From contig JAJRXO010000010.1 in NCBI GenBank assembly GCA_024276255.1, positions 1 to 6,564 on the forward strand: 6,564 bases of DNA. Direction: 5' to 3'. Source of the stretch: Chloroflexota bacterium (GTDB taxonomy: Bacteria; Chloroflexota; Anaerolineae; J102). The notes beneath the pieces are model-generated. The model did not search any database and was not told where the DNA came from. It worked only from the letters and a program-made list of their open reading frames with translations. Of this stretch, positions 1 to 5,952 are shown piece after piece. The position numbers and the translations under genes are program-made. Position 1 is the stretch's first letter, and each line of letters opens with the position of its first letter.

Positions 1-72
1 GGGATCGTTTTTCATCCACCACTGCCAGTCGACGTGGAACGGCGTTTGCAGAGTAGGGCGTTTCCAAACCAT
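1..72 (-). CDS. Unrecognised protein, N-terminal 24 codons only
   Basis: On the minus strand an ATG at 72-70 opens a frame that stays open to the window edge. The protein begins MVWKRPTLQTPFHVDWQWWM and is rich in Trp and other aromatic residues. A Shine-Dalgarno GAGGAAA (plus strand 78-84) sits 5 bases before the ATG, which is good support for a real start. The gene follows the 525-residue gene by only 12 bases, so the two are almost certainly co-transcribed and probably work together. The visible part contains no domain I can name and shows no signal peptide or membrane segment. The rest lies outside the window, so length and function are unknown. I am fairly sure it is a gene; I make no functional call. 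Confidence 0.75.
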   Translation of the reverse strand, partial: MVWKRPTLQTPFHVDWQWWMKNDP

Positions 73-84
73 GAGTATTTCCTC

Positions 85-1662
85 TTAAAGGTTCCAGTAA
101 CCACTGCCAGTATCGGTGGCGGTGGGCAATTGCGTGAGAGCGGCGAAGATCGGGGCAGGTGGGGTGCGGCGCAACAGATTCACGGCGCTGTACAGCGTTT
201 TCACATGAGCAGTGCCCTGCGGGCTCAGCTTCACCAGCTCCGGCATGATCTGCTCCACCAACTCGGGCACGGTCTTATCCTGCTCGCGCACACGCTCGCC
301 CAGGGCCAGAACGCTGTCCACATCAGTGAGGCCAATGGCCAGATGATCATCATATTCACAACCCATTTGCTGACGACTCATGACGAATGTCAGACGTTCG
401 TCCTCCACCCGCACCATGCGGATCCAGTCTCGCCGCGAACGCAACGGTTTGAAATCGATCACGATCTCGTTCTCATTACTACTCCGTTCCAGGATTACCC
501 TGGCCCCTACCGGCAGCTTGTGTGATTTGTACCACTCGCTAAGACCAGCGATGTAGCGGCCCTCGTGCACGACCCAGACATCGAAACGCTTTCCCCAGCG
601 CCCGTCCACCAGGGTAATCAGCGAGGCCTTGCCCGTGCTGTCGGGGATCAGCATGCGCACTGAGGGCGAAAGCGGCAGGGTGCCAGAAACCCAGTGCGGG
701 AAGATCACATGCACCGACGCAGATTTGAGCGCCGAAGTCGCCCCCTCTGACAGGCCGCCCTCGGTCCATTCGTCGTTCAGCTCCCATTCCGCCTGCAGGA
801 GCTCGACATCCAGCAGCGACCGATCATAGGACTCCGGTTCGCATCGCAGCAAGGGCGGGATTTCCATGGCGGCCGGCGGCATCAGGCGGGTGAGGAACCA
901 TGCTGTCTCGCCGCCCAGGCCTACCTCCACAAACCGGTCGTCCTGGCTCAGGGCCGTCTCCAGCGAAAAGGCCAGCACTTCCGGCGATGCCACATCATCC
1001 AGCTCCACCAATTCCAGCAATGCCGTGGTGGTCATGGGGCGTTCGTTGACGTCGATGGCCGCTTCAGCGATGTTGAGGTGTCCCACATTCACCGGCACCA
1101 TCTGATCGGTGGTCAGCCAGCGTGTGCCGGCGTTGATGAAGTAGTCGGTCTGCTCCTGCAGATGTTGCTGAATGGTGGCAGCCACATCCGCGCCCACCTC
1201 TTCGAACAATTCGTCTACACTCAGCAGATCCGCAGTGGCGAACAGATCATCGTCGCCGCTGCGATTGAGCTTGTGCGGCGTTTGCAGGCGGGCGGCAAAC
1301 TGGCGCTCCTTGCCATTATCGGCAAAACGCACACGCATGACATCGAATTCACCGTGCTCGGGATTTTCCCCCGGCCGCACGTCCACCACCTTGGCCAGGC
1401 GAAATCCATAGGCGGAAAAAACAAGCTCGTCGCCGACCTTGTAGCTTTCCTGGGGATCATAGATCAGGCCCCGGCTTAACTCCTTGCGGATGCGTGCGTC
1501 TTCTTGCGCACACCGGCGCTCGATGATCTGATAGGTCAGCGTCTCCAGGGTCTGAGGGGTCCCGGCATCGGCCAGAAACTCATATAGAAATTCATGATCA
1601 GCTTCATCGACGCGGTATTTCTCTCGCCAAAAGACGAAATCCTGGGTTTGTCGTTGAATCAC
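85..1662 (-). CDS. Unrecognised 525-residue protein, possible winged-helix and beta-barrel modules
   Basis: A 525-residue soluble protein of unknown function. It has no signal peptide or membrane segment and is acidic overall. Residues about 20-66 look alpha-helical. Residues about 73-125 (YKVGDELVFSAYGFRLAKVV, then a run of beta strands) resemble a small beta-barrel. Residues about 210-260 have helices followed by two strands (RFVEVGLGGETAWFLTRLM) in the manner of a winged helix. Residues about 345-415 form another strand-rich part with several Trp and basic residues (RWGKRFDVWVV, RSRRDWIRMVRV). These are impressions from composition, not family matches. Such modules would fit a nucleic-acid-binding role, but I see no catalytic motif. 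The start is GTG at 1662, chosen because GGAGGA lies 7 bases upstream. It is the first gene after a strong promoter, and the MVWKRPT gene follows 12 bases downstream. Confidence 0.88.
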   Translation of the reverse strand: MIQRQTQDFVFWREKYRVDEADHEFLYEFLADAGTPQTLETLTYQIIERRCAQEDARIRKELSRGLIYDPQESYKVGDELVFSAYGFRLAKVVDVRPGENPEHGEFDVMRVRFADNGKERQFAARLQTPHKLNRSGDDDLFATADLLSVDELFEEVGADVAATIQQHLQEQTDYFINAGTRWLTTDQMVPVNVGHLNIAEAAIDVNERPMTTTALLELVELDDVASPEVLAFSLETALSQDDRFVEVGLGGETAWFLTRLMPPAAMEIPPLLRCEPESYDRSLLDVELLQAEWELNDEWTEGGLSEGATSALKSASVHVIFPHWVSGTLPLSPSVRMLIPDSTGKASLITLVDGRWGKRFDVWVVHEGRYIAGLSEWYKSHKLPVGARVILERSSNENEIVIDFKPLRSRRDWIRMVRVEDERLTFVMSRQQMGCEYDDHLAIGLTDVDSVLALGERVREQDKTVPELVEQIMPELVKLSPQGTAHVKTLYSAVNLLRRTPPAPIFAALTQLPTATDTGSGYWNL

Positions 1663-1669
1663 TCAGATG

Positions 1670-1675
1670 TCCTCC
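1670..1675 (-). promoter_or_regulatory. Shine-Dalgarno GGAGGA that fixes a GTG start
   Basis: On the minus strand GGAGGA is followed by CATCTGA and then GTG at 1662-1660. The near-perfect anti-16S match at normal spacing decides that the 525-residue gene starts with GTG, which an ATG-only search would miss. Confidence 0.8.
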
Positions 1676-1752
1676 GATTTATTCTGCATGAGCAGATTCA
1701 TTACTTTAATGTTGCACAGGGATTGGCACCCGAAAGTGTCGTCTAACCCAGA

Positions 1753-1781
1753 ATTATACTTGAAAACAGGCGTTTGCCCAA
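1753..1781 (-). promoter_or_regulatory. Predicted promoter for the 525-residue gene unit
   Basis: On the minus strand a perfect -10 hexamer TATAAT (1758-1753) lies 17 bases from a weaker -35 TTGGGC (1781-1776). Transcription would start near 1746 and leave a leader of about 80 bases before the GTG at 1662. The promoter is in the 132-base gap between arsM and the 525-residue gene, so the two-gene unit can be expressed independently of arsM. No operator palindrome stands out nearby. The gap also contains no good terminator for arsM: TGCCC and GGGCA could pair around a 10-base loop just after the arsM stop, but no T run follows. Confidence 0.55.
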
Positions 1782-1794
1782 AACATCACGGGCA

Positions 1795-2553
1795 TCATTC
1801 TTTGATCCCGGTGACGGTGACGCTGAGTATATGGAATTCACCTTCATCGATGGCGGCCTCGACATCCTCATGGCTGGATTCGGAAACCACGCTGACGTCG
1901 GTGAAGCCGGCGTCACGGATCAGTTGCAGGTAAACTTCACGTTCGAGGGCGCCGGCAATGCAGCACGTCCACAGCTCCGGGTCCTGGCGCACATCCTCCG
2001 GAATCTGGCCCAGAGTGACCATGTCGGAGATGGCAAAACGCCCGCCTGGCCGCAGCAAACGATGGATCTGCCGGTACACGCGCCCTTTTTCGGGCACGAG
2101 GTTGATCACACAATTGGAGAGCACCACATCGACCGTTGCTGTGCCCAGGGGGATGTTTTCCAGATCGCAACGGATCAGGCGCACATTGGTAAAGTTATTT
2201 CGTTCGGCATTGCGGCGGGCAAGGGCCAGCATCTCCGGGGTGAGATCGATGCCGATCACCAGGCCGTCAGGGCCGACGGAACGAGAGGCCAGGAACATAT
2301 CGATGCCGGCGCCGCAGCCCAGGTCCAGCACGGTTTCTCCGGCCTGCAACCCCGCCCAGACGGTGGGCGTGCCACAGCCCAGGCCCAGATCGGCATCGGG
2401 CACGCTCTGCTGGCGCAGGTCAGCGTAATCGACAAATTGCACATTCGCCAGGCTCTCGCCCTCATCAGCAGGCGCACAGCAACCGCGCTCCCCGCGGGCA
2501 ACATCGGCATAAGCGGCCTGAACTACTCGTTTTACATCTTTGGACTCTTTCAT
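1795..2553 (-). CDS. arsM: Arsenite S-adenosylmethionine methyltransferase
   Basis: ArsM transfers methyl groups from SAM to arsenite, giving methylated and volatile arsenicals; it is a cytosolic detoxification enzyme. The 252-residue protein has the Rossmann-type class I methyltransferase fold: motif I VLDLGCGAGID at 75-85, the acidic end of strand 2 at GIDLTPEM (101-108), and LRPGG near 167. The three cysteines that bind arsenite in the family are matched by Cys60 (LGLGCGTP), Cys148 (SNCVINL) and Cys198 (CCIAGA; Cys197 is adjacent). An extra Cys25-Cys26 pair near the N-terminus fits the variable metal-binding cysteines seen in many homologues. Length is normal for a short bacterial ArsM. 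The start is backed by AGGGAGGTG just upstream, and its ATG overlaps the stop of the zinc ribbon gene, which implies translational coupling. No arsR, arsB or arsC is visible here. Confidence 0.95.
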   Translation of the reverse strand: MKESKDVKRVVQAAYADVARGERGCCAPADEGESLANVQFVDYADLRQQSVPDADLGLGCGTPTVWAGLQAGETVLDLGCGAGIDMFLASRSVGPDGLVIGIDLTPEMLALARRNAERNNFTNVRLIRCDLENIPLGTATVDVVLSNCVINLVPEKGRVYRQIHRLLRPGGRFAISDMVTLGQIPEDVRQDPELWTCCIAGALEREVYLQLIRDAGFTDVSVVSESSHEDVEAAIDEGEFHILSVTVTGIKE

Positions 2554-2837
2554 GCAGCACCTCCCTGGTTTTTGCGGCCGCTGCGCAGCCGTTCGATCTG
2601 TTCTCTGGGTGTGATGGAAGCCAGGCGCGCCTCGCGGGCGCGCTTCTGGCGTTGTTCAGATGGCGTCAGCCCGCCCAGCCCATCCAGCACCGCAACCTGA
2701 GACAGGATGCGCTGGCATTGAGGATGCTGGCAGGCAGGGCAGGGAGGCGGGTCATGGACCTCGGCAGCCCGGATGCTGCGCCAGAAATAGCTGAAGATTT
2801 CTCCGCAGGCGGGACAGTAATATTCGTAAATCGGCAT
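2550..2837 (-). CDS. FmdB-family zinc ribbon protein, putative regulator
   Basis: A 95-residue protein starting MPIYEYYCPACGE, the standard opening of the FmdB/CxxC_CxxC_SSSS zinc ribbon family. A single Zn site is expected from Cys8-x2-Cys11 and Cys33-x2-Cys36; Cys41 is extra. The C-terminal half (about 55-95) is charged and helical, rich in Arg, Gln and Glu, without a recognised domain. Family members are annotated as putative regulators, but their biochemical role is mostly unproven. I chose the ATG at 2837 rather than an in-frame ATG at 2921, because the family always begins at MPxYEY and the extra 28 residues look non-coding. A modest GGAAA precedes this ATG. Its TGA overlaps the arsM ATG by four bases, so it may act with ArsM, perhaps sensing thiol-reactive metalloid; that link is inference. 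Confidence 0.88.
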   Translation of the reverse strand: MPIYEYYCPACGEIFSYFWRSIRAAEVHDPPPCPACQHPQCQRILSQVAVLDGLGGLTPSEQRQKRAREARLASITPREQIERLRSGRKNQGGAA

Positions 2838-2892
2838 GGTGTATTTCCGAGACTGTGGATGAGTGTCGCGGGGATATGCTTGGCAATGATCC

Positions 2893-2921
2893 AGTATGCC
2901 AGAAAGCCGGGCTGCGGGCAA
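2893..2921 (-). promoter_or_regulatory. Predicted promoter for the zinc ribbon-arsM unit
   Basis: On the minus strand a -35 TTGCCC (2921-2916) is followed after 17 bases by a -10 CATACT (2898-2893). Start would be near 2886, giving a leader of about 49 bases before the ATG at 2837. Both boxes deviate from consensus, so this is moderate support. I see no clear ArsR-type operator next to it. Confidence 0.42.
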
Positions 2922-2963
2922 ACATCCCCACCCCTGAGAAAGCGTACCAGATACCCACCGATT

Positions 2964-2995
2964 GATGAACTTTTACAAATTAAAGCGGCAATAGG
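2964..2995. repeat. Imperfect direct repeat, left copy
   Basis: This copy and the one at 3187-3218 are in the same orientation, exactly 223 bases apart, and agree at about 25 of 32 positions. Shared blocks are GATGAA, AATTAAA and CGGCAAT at the same spacing. The pair brackets the palindrome cluster at 3009-3133, as if a unit had been duplicated or a small element had been inserted. This is the first feature in a gene-free stretch (2922-3608). Confidence 0.5.
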
Positions 2996-3008
2996 CTCGG
3001 CGACGCCC

Positions 3009-3133
3009 GCCCGGCGATGAACTCGCCGGGCTTTCAAACAGCGCCGGGTGAACCCGGCTTCATCGCGATCGAACGCCTTCAAGCCCCCTTCGAGGGGGCG
3101 CTGTTGTGTAGCCCGATGGCTTTAGCCTCGGGC
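3009..3133. repeat. Cluster of four GC-rich palindromes, REP/BIME-like
   Basis: Four hairpins follow each other. First, GCCCGGCGA (3009-3017) pairs with TCGCCGGGC (3023-3031) around a TGAAC loop. Second, GCCGGG (3043-3048) pairs with CCCGGC (3053-3058) around TGAA. Third, GCCCCCT (3083-3089) pairs with AGGGGGC (3093-3099) around TCG. Fourth, at 3111-3133, GCCCGA and TCGGGC enclose GGC-TTTA-GCC with one bulged T. In addition AACAGC (3037-3042) pairs with GCTGTT (3100-3105), enclosing hairpins two and three in one larger fold. No protein-coding signal fits the stretch. The arrangement resembles REP or BIME intergenic repeats, but a structured RNA is possible. Only copy number elsewhere in the genome would settle it. 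Confidence 0.6.
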
Positions 3134-3186
3134 GATGGATGTTTTGCCCATGAATCGACTTGCTCCACCGGCGAGCGCTCGGCGCT

Positions 3187-3218
3187 GATGAAAGTTCAGG
3201 AATTAAATCGGCAATGGG
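3187..3218. repeat. Imperfect direct repeat, right copy
   Basis: Right partner of the copy at 2964-2995. It carries the same GATGAA, AATTAAA and CGGCAAT blocks in the same order and spacing. It lies beyond the palindrome cluster, so the two copies frame a unit of about 220-255 bases. Confidence 0.5.
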
Positions 3219-3235
3219 GTAGCCAATGAATGTTG

Positions 3236-3251
3236 CAGTTTGAAAAAACTG
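3236..3251. repeat. Short perfect hairpin
   Basis: CAGTTT (3236-3241) and AAACTG (3246-3251) pair around GAAA, a stable tetraloop in RNA. No T run follows on either strand, so it is not an obvious intrinsic terminator. A second small inverted repeat, CCGAAT/ATTCGG, lies at 3302-3315. Confidence 0.45.
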
Positions 3252-3335
3252 GAGCGGCCGAGCGACACAACTGGCTTCAACCGGGTTTCCTCTGGTAGAC
3301 GCCGAATTCATTCGGTGGTTCTGCTTCCATAAGGT

Positions 3336-3420
3336 GGCGTTTTCGGGCGGAGTCGTAATCCGCCCTGGGAGCAGTTTGCTCTGAGCTGGATTCGCAATCC
3401 GGCGACCATCAGAAAGCGCC
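3336..3420. other. Predicted four-way-junction fold, possible structured RNA or repeat element
   Basis: A nine-pair outer stem, GGCGTTTTC (3336-3344) with GAAAGCGCC (3412-3420) and one G-T wobble, encloses three hairpins. Hairpin A is GGGCGGA (3345-3351) with TCCGCCC (3359-3365), 7-base loop. Hairpin B is GAGCA (3369-3373) with TGCTC (3377-3381), 3-base loop. Hairpin C is GCTGGAT (3385-3391) with ATCCGGC (3397-3403), 5-base loop, one wobble. Nearly every base outside loops is paired or in a short linker. Arm sizes and the lack of D- and T-loop sequences exclude an ordinary tRNA on either strand. Hairpins A and C share the form GGA-T/G-TCG-T/C-AATCC, which suggests an internally repeated element. 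Strand and function are unknown. Confidence 0.5.
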
Positions 3421-3549
3421 GACTAAATTGGTACAGTGTCCACCCCCGATGCGTTCGATTCACTTTTCTCACCTGACTTGCCGACGTTTACACACCTGTC
3501 CACGCTCCCGCATATAGCGCAACCGCGGCAGCTCAACACCAAAACTACT
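3421..3549. other. Non-coding stretch before the Uma2 promoter, nothing recognised
   Basis: This is the last part of the gene-free region 2922-3608. A short open frame runs from 3436 into the Uma2 start, but it has no RBS and a composition unlike the neighbouring proteins. I see no palindrome, RNA gene or repeat here. Confidence 0.4.
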
Positions 3550-3578
3550 TTCGCATCGATCTCCTTATGTGCTATACT
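3550..3578 (+). promoter_or_regulatory. Predicted promoter for the Uma2-family gene
   Basis: A -35 TTCGCA (3550-3555, four of six consensus) is followed after 17 bases by a -10 TATACT (3573-3578, five of six). Transcription would begin near 3585. A GAGGG Shine-Dalgarno at 3595-3599 then sits nine bases before the ATG at 3609. The tight order of all elements makes this the second best promoter in the window. Confidence 0.6.
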
Positions 3579-3608
3579 TTATTCATCAGCCTCTGAGGGT
3601 ATCGAATT

Positions 3609-4340
3609 ATGGCCATCCGTGATCTGGAGTCATCCTCCCAACCTAAAGTAGACACTGTCTCCCGGCCCCCTTTGTCCCCGGGCGACCAACTTACGCGCGC
3701 CGAGTTCGAGCGACGCTACCGCGCCCATCCCGAGATCAAAAAGGCAGAGCTCATCGAAGGAGTCGTGTACATGCCGTCACCCATTCATTTCTTCAGCCAT
3801 AGCCAACCACACGGGTATATGATGGGTTGGCTCGCACTTTACTGTGCCCATACTCCTGGGGTCATGGTAGGCGACAATGCTTCCGTCCGCCTCGATTACG
3901 AGAACGAGGTCCAGCCGGACGCCTTACTGCGGCTGGACGAGGCCCTGGGCGGGAAGTCACGAGTGACAGAGGATGATTATCTCGCCGGGCCGCCGGAATT
4001 TGTGATGGAGATTGCCGCCAGCAGCGCTGCCTACGACATGCACGTCAAGCGTCGGGTCTATGCCCGCAGCGGCGTGCAGGAATATCTGGCTGTGCAAATG
4101 TACGAACGGCGCGTGGATTGGTTCGTGTGGCGGGAGGGAGTGTACGAAACATTGCCGGTGGACGAAGAGGGCGTTGTGCGCAGCGAGGTTTTCCCGGGGC
4201 TGTGGCTCAAACCCGAAGCCTTACTGGCCGGAGATTTGCCGGGGTTGTTGGCAGTGTTACAGGCCGGATTGGACTCGGAAGAGCACGCGGCCTTCGTGGT
4301 GAAGATGCAGGAGATGTTGGGAAAAACTGGCACTGAGTGA
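3609..4340 (+). CDS. Uma2 family protein (DUF820), PD-(D/E)XK nuclease fold
   Basis: A 243-residue protein of the Uma2/DUF820 family, which adopts a restriction-endonuclease-like fold. The family is expanded in cyanobacteria, Chloroflexota and Planctomycetota, and its biological role is largely unknown. Residues 27-58 (LTRAEFERRY then AELIEGVVYMPSP) are the usual N-terminal signature. The active-site set is visible as Glu50 in LIEG, Asp104 in QPDALL, Glu134 in EFVMEIAASS and Lys147 in HVKRRVYARSGVQEYL, so the fold appears catalytically intact. The typical ending EYW is EYL here. The length is somewhat above the usual 180-200 residues, owing to a Pro/Ser-rich N-terminal lead (about 1-25) and a C-terminal helical tail (about 205-243). 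It is monocistronic, with its own promoter and RBS, and converges on the repeat-protein gene with a 29-base gap that has no obvious terminator. Confidence 0.9.
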   Translation: MAIRDLESSSQPKVDTVSRPPLSPGDQLTRAEFERRYRAHPEIKKAELIEGVVYMPSPIHFFSHSQPHGYMMGWLALYCAHTPGVMVGDNASVRLDYENEVQPDALLRLDEALGGKSRVTEDDYLAGPPEFVMEIAASSAAYDMHVKRRVYARSGVQEYLAVQMYERRVDWFVWREGVYETLPVDEEGVVRSEVFPGLWLKPEALLAGDLPGLLAVLQAGLDSEEHAAFVVKMQEMLGKTGTE

Positions 4341-4369
4341 GCCAGAAAGGGAGCAGGGATTGGCAGATA

Positions 4370-5716
4370 TCAGTTTGGTTTGAGGTAAACCAGGGCCAAT
4401 TGGGGCAGCGCCATCACTTGTAGGCGATGGGTAAATAGATACGGTTCCCTCACAGCTGAATTGTGCACCTGTCCGCCCCCGACAGTCATAATCGGACCTA
4501 CACCCCATCCATCCCAACTTACGGTAAGTCCGTTCACTTGCATCATGCCTGGAGGCGCAGTGGTTGACTCGAAGGTCCATGTGGCCAGGAACTCGCCCCG
4601 GTCTTCGGATCCCGCCAAGGCAGGAGCGGACTCATTCCAGGCTGAGTACGCAAGAGCAAGTGCGGGGCCAAATGTGCCATCGCCCTTCATGATCTGTCCC
4701 AGATTATCGACATCGCCCGCGGCGTTGTAATACTCCCAGGCGACCATGTAACGCCCTGCGCCGGCCGGTTGTGGGACGGCCGCGACCGCCGGATTTCTCT
4801 TGTCCGCGCCACTGGTGGCAATAGCGATGGGGGCGCCCAGGACGCCCGCTCCGCCGTTCATCTTCACCCGTGCTCCGTAGATGTCCATCGTGCCGGCTGT
4901 AAATTCCTCCCAAACGACCAGGAACTCATTACGGGCGCGGTTGTACGCCAGATCGGGCCTCTCGCGCAGGCTGCCCACCGTGTCCTTGAAAATGTAGAAC
5001 ATGGGGCCCAGGCTCCCGCCCGACGAGTATGCCTTGCCCACGATGTGCATCAGTCCCCCCGAATCCCAGGACCATACTATCAAATATTGATTGGCGGTGG
5101 AAGCGTAGGCGACGGCGGGAGCACGACTCGACACCCCCGAGTTGAAGATGTTGATCGTCCCGCCGAGCAAGGCGCCGGTACCCGAGACACGTTGTCCCTT
5201 AATCCAGTACGAATGACTGGCTTGATCATAATGCTCCCACACCACCAGATATTCATGGCTCTGGCTGTCGTAGGCCACATCAGGATGACGGCGATCGGCG
5301 CCAGCGCCGGCCGCAACGTAGAAGCGGCTGCCAAGGAGGCGGCCATCGCGAGCGATACGCTGCGCCCGAATATCGTCGTTGCCCGCCCGATCGTTATACC
5401 ACACAGCCAGATATTCCTGGGCGTAACGCATCCAGGCCACGCCGTTGTTGGCGTGCATCATGTGGGTTTTGACGGTCAGGAACGTACTCTTGGGATAGTC
5501 GGGGCCCCAGGGTTCGGCCTCGCTCTTCTGCCAGGCGTCGGCGGCAACGGCCTGCCAACGGTCCCGGTCGGCCCGGCCATCATCGTAGATCAACGCCCAG
5601 GCCATGCCATCGGCCAGGAAATAGTTCTGCGCCTGCGGGATGCAGCCGCCATTTTCACCAAAAAAATAGCACGAGGGTTCAGTTTCGCCCAAACGCCACC
5701 AGGCGCTCAGCAACAT
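4370..5716 (-). CDS. VVWE-repeat protein, probable beta-propeller, N-terminus likely missing
   Basis: A 448-residue protein built from about six repeats of 40-55 residues, near 92-132, 145-186, 199-237, 253-295, 308-351 and 365-410. Each carries a variant of P-x-V-A-Y, then E-Y-L-V-V-W-E, then D-I-x-G-Q-R-V and a Gly-rich turn with L-G. Examples are PDVAYDSQSHEYLVVW and RPDLAYNRARNEFLVVWE. The strand pattern fits a six-bladed propeller of the sort found in exported or surface proteins; this is inference and I assign no ligand. There is no signal peptide, unusual for such a protein. The ATG at 5716 is poorly supported: GGGGAGGG lies almost directly against it, and an in-frame TAG at 5761-5759 closes the frame within a GC-rich hairpin. 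The 5' end may have been lost to the repeat zone beside it, making this a truncated gene. Upstream there is no recognisable promoter. Confidence 0.72.
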   Translation of the reverse strand: MLLSAWWRLGETEPSCYFFGENGGCIPQAQNYFLADGMAWALIYDDGRADRDRWQAVAADAWQKSEAEPWGPDYPKSTFLTVKTHMMHANNGVAWMRYAQEYLAVWYNDRAGNDDIRAQRIARDGRLLGSRFYVAAGAGADRRHPDVAYDSQSHEYLVVWEHYDQASHSYWIKGQRVSGTGALLGGTINIFNSGVSSRAPAVAYASTANQYLIVWSWDSGGLMHIVGKAYSSGGSLGPMFYIFKDTVGSLRERPDLAYNRARNEFLVVWEEFTAGTMDIYGARVKMNGGAGVLGAPIAIATSGADKRNPAVAAVPQPAGAGRYMVAWEYYNAAGDVDNLGQIMKGDGTFGPALALAYSAWNESAPALAGSEDRGEFLATWTFESTTAPPGMMQVNGLTVSWDGWGVGPIMTVGGGQVHNSAVREPYLFTHRLQVMALPQLALVYLKPN

Positions 5717-5779
5717 TCCCTCCCCAAGAGCGAGTGCAACGAGCCTCTGGGGGAAGGGCTAAGAGGGAGGGCCCTCTTA
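5717..5779. repeat. GC-rich inverted repeats, left copy
   Basis: CCCTCCCC (5718-5725) can pair imperfectly with GGGGAAGGG (5750-5758), and TAAGAGGG (5760-5767) pairs perfectly with CCCTCTTA (5772-5779) around AGGG. A related arrangement occurs at 5987-6040. It borders the start of the propeller-like gene and contains the in-frame stop that limits it. It resembles a small interspersed palindromic repeat. Confidence 0.5.
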
Positions 5780-5822
5780 CCTGGTGTGGGCCGTCGGTGT
5801 TTTACGCGGGTTGTTGGTTATT

Positions 5823-5850
5823 GTTGGGGCAATTCATGAATTGCCCCAAC
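5823..5850. repeat. 28-base perfect palindrome, left copy
   Basis: The half-site GTTGGGGCAATTCA is followed directly by its exact reverse complement with no spacer. The last three bases overlap the first three of the degenerate CRISPR repeat at 5848-5884. From memory, similar GGGGCAATTCATGAATTGCCCC palindromes are scattered through some environmental genomes, so it may be an interspersed repeat; I cannot check this. Confidence 0.85.
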
Positions 5851-5952
5851 CTAATGCCCGACGTGGGCTTTTGGTGATTTGGACGATGCTGTGGTGCCCG
5901 GCCCAGAAAGCGCAGTACGCCAAGGAGTCTTAATGCCCGAGGTGGGCTTTCG
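5848..5952 (-). CRISPR. Remnant CRISPR terminus: degenerate repeat, spacer, truncated repeat
   Basis: The repeat at 5848-5884 differs from the array consensus at positions 1, 2, 4, 15 and 25. The 42-base spacer at 5885-5926 equals the spacer at 6154-6195 except for its first base. The repeat at 5927-5952 matches the consensus for 26 bases beginning GTCTTAATGCCC, then breaks off and loses the final 11 bases. This piece is separated from the main array by about 165 bases of non-array DNA. Strand follows the orientation argued for the main array. It could yield at most one abnormal crRNA. Confidence 0.85.

Larger units (their letters stand above)
5773..5952. repeat. Duplicated CRISPR-terminus segment, left copy
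   Basis: The segment recurs at 6052-6221. First, 31 bases beginning CCTCTTACCTGG (5773-5803 against 6052-6082) match with one difference. A variable stretch follows that is ten bases longer here. Then 5823-5952 matches 6092-6221 at 128 of 130 bases; the differences are at 5862 and 5885. It contains the palindrome, a degenerate repeat, a spacer and a truncated repeat. Similarity stops abruptly after 5952, inside a CRISPR repeat. Confidence 0.88.

Noticed and set aside
34..525. Plus-strand open frame of 163 codons
   Set aside because: It lies antisense to the 525-residue gene, has no ribosome site and a His/Gln-rich composition typical of a shadow frame.
1774..2700. Plus-strand open frame of 308 codons
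   Set aside because: It is antisense to arsM and the zinc ribbon gene, both of which carry clear family motifs on the minus strand.
2838..2921. Longer zinc ribbon protein starting at 2921
   Set aside because: The first 28 residues are unlike the family, which begins at MPxYEY, and they would overlap the predicted promoter.
3009..3034. Intrinsic terminator formed by the first palindrome
   Set aside because: Only three T residues follow the stem and no gene ends just upstream on the plus strand.
3017..3229. Open frame of 70 codons in the palindrome cluster
   Set aside because: It is made largely of palindrome sequence, lacks an RBS and shows no domain.
3336..3420. tRNA gene suggested by the cloverleaf shape
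   Set aside because: Arm lengths are wrong on both strands (7-, 5- and 7-pair hairpins, loops of 7, 3 and 5), there is no T-loop TTCRANY pattern and no 7-base anticodon loop in the middle arm.
4769..5839. Plus-strand open frame of 356 codons
   Set aside because: It is antisense to the VVWE-repeat gene. The regular repeats on the minus strand are a real protein pattern, whereas this frame has low-complexity Ala/Gly/His content and runs on into the repeat zone.
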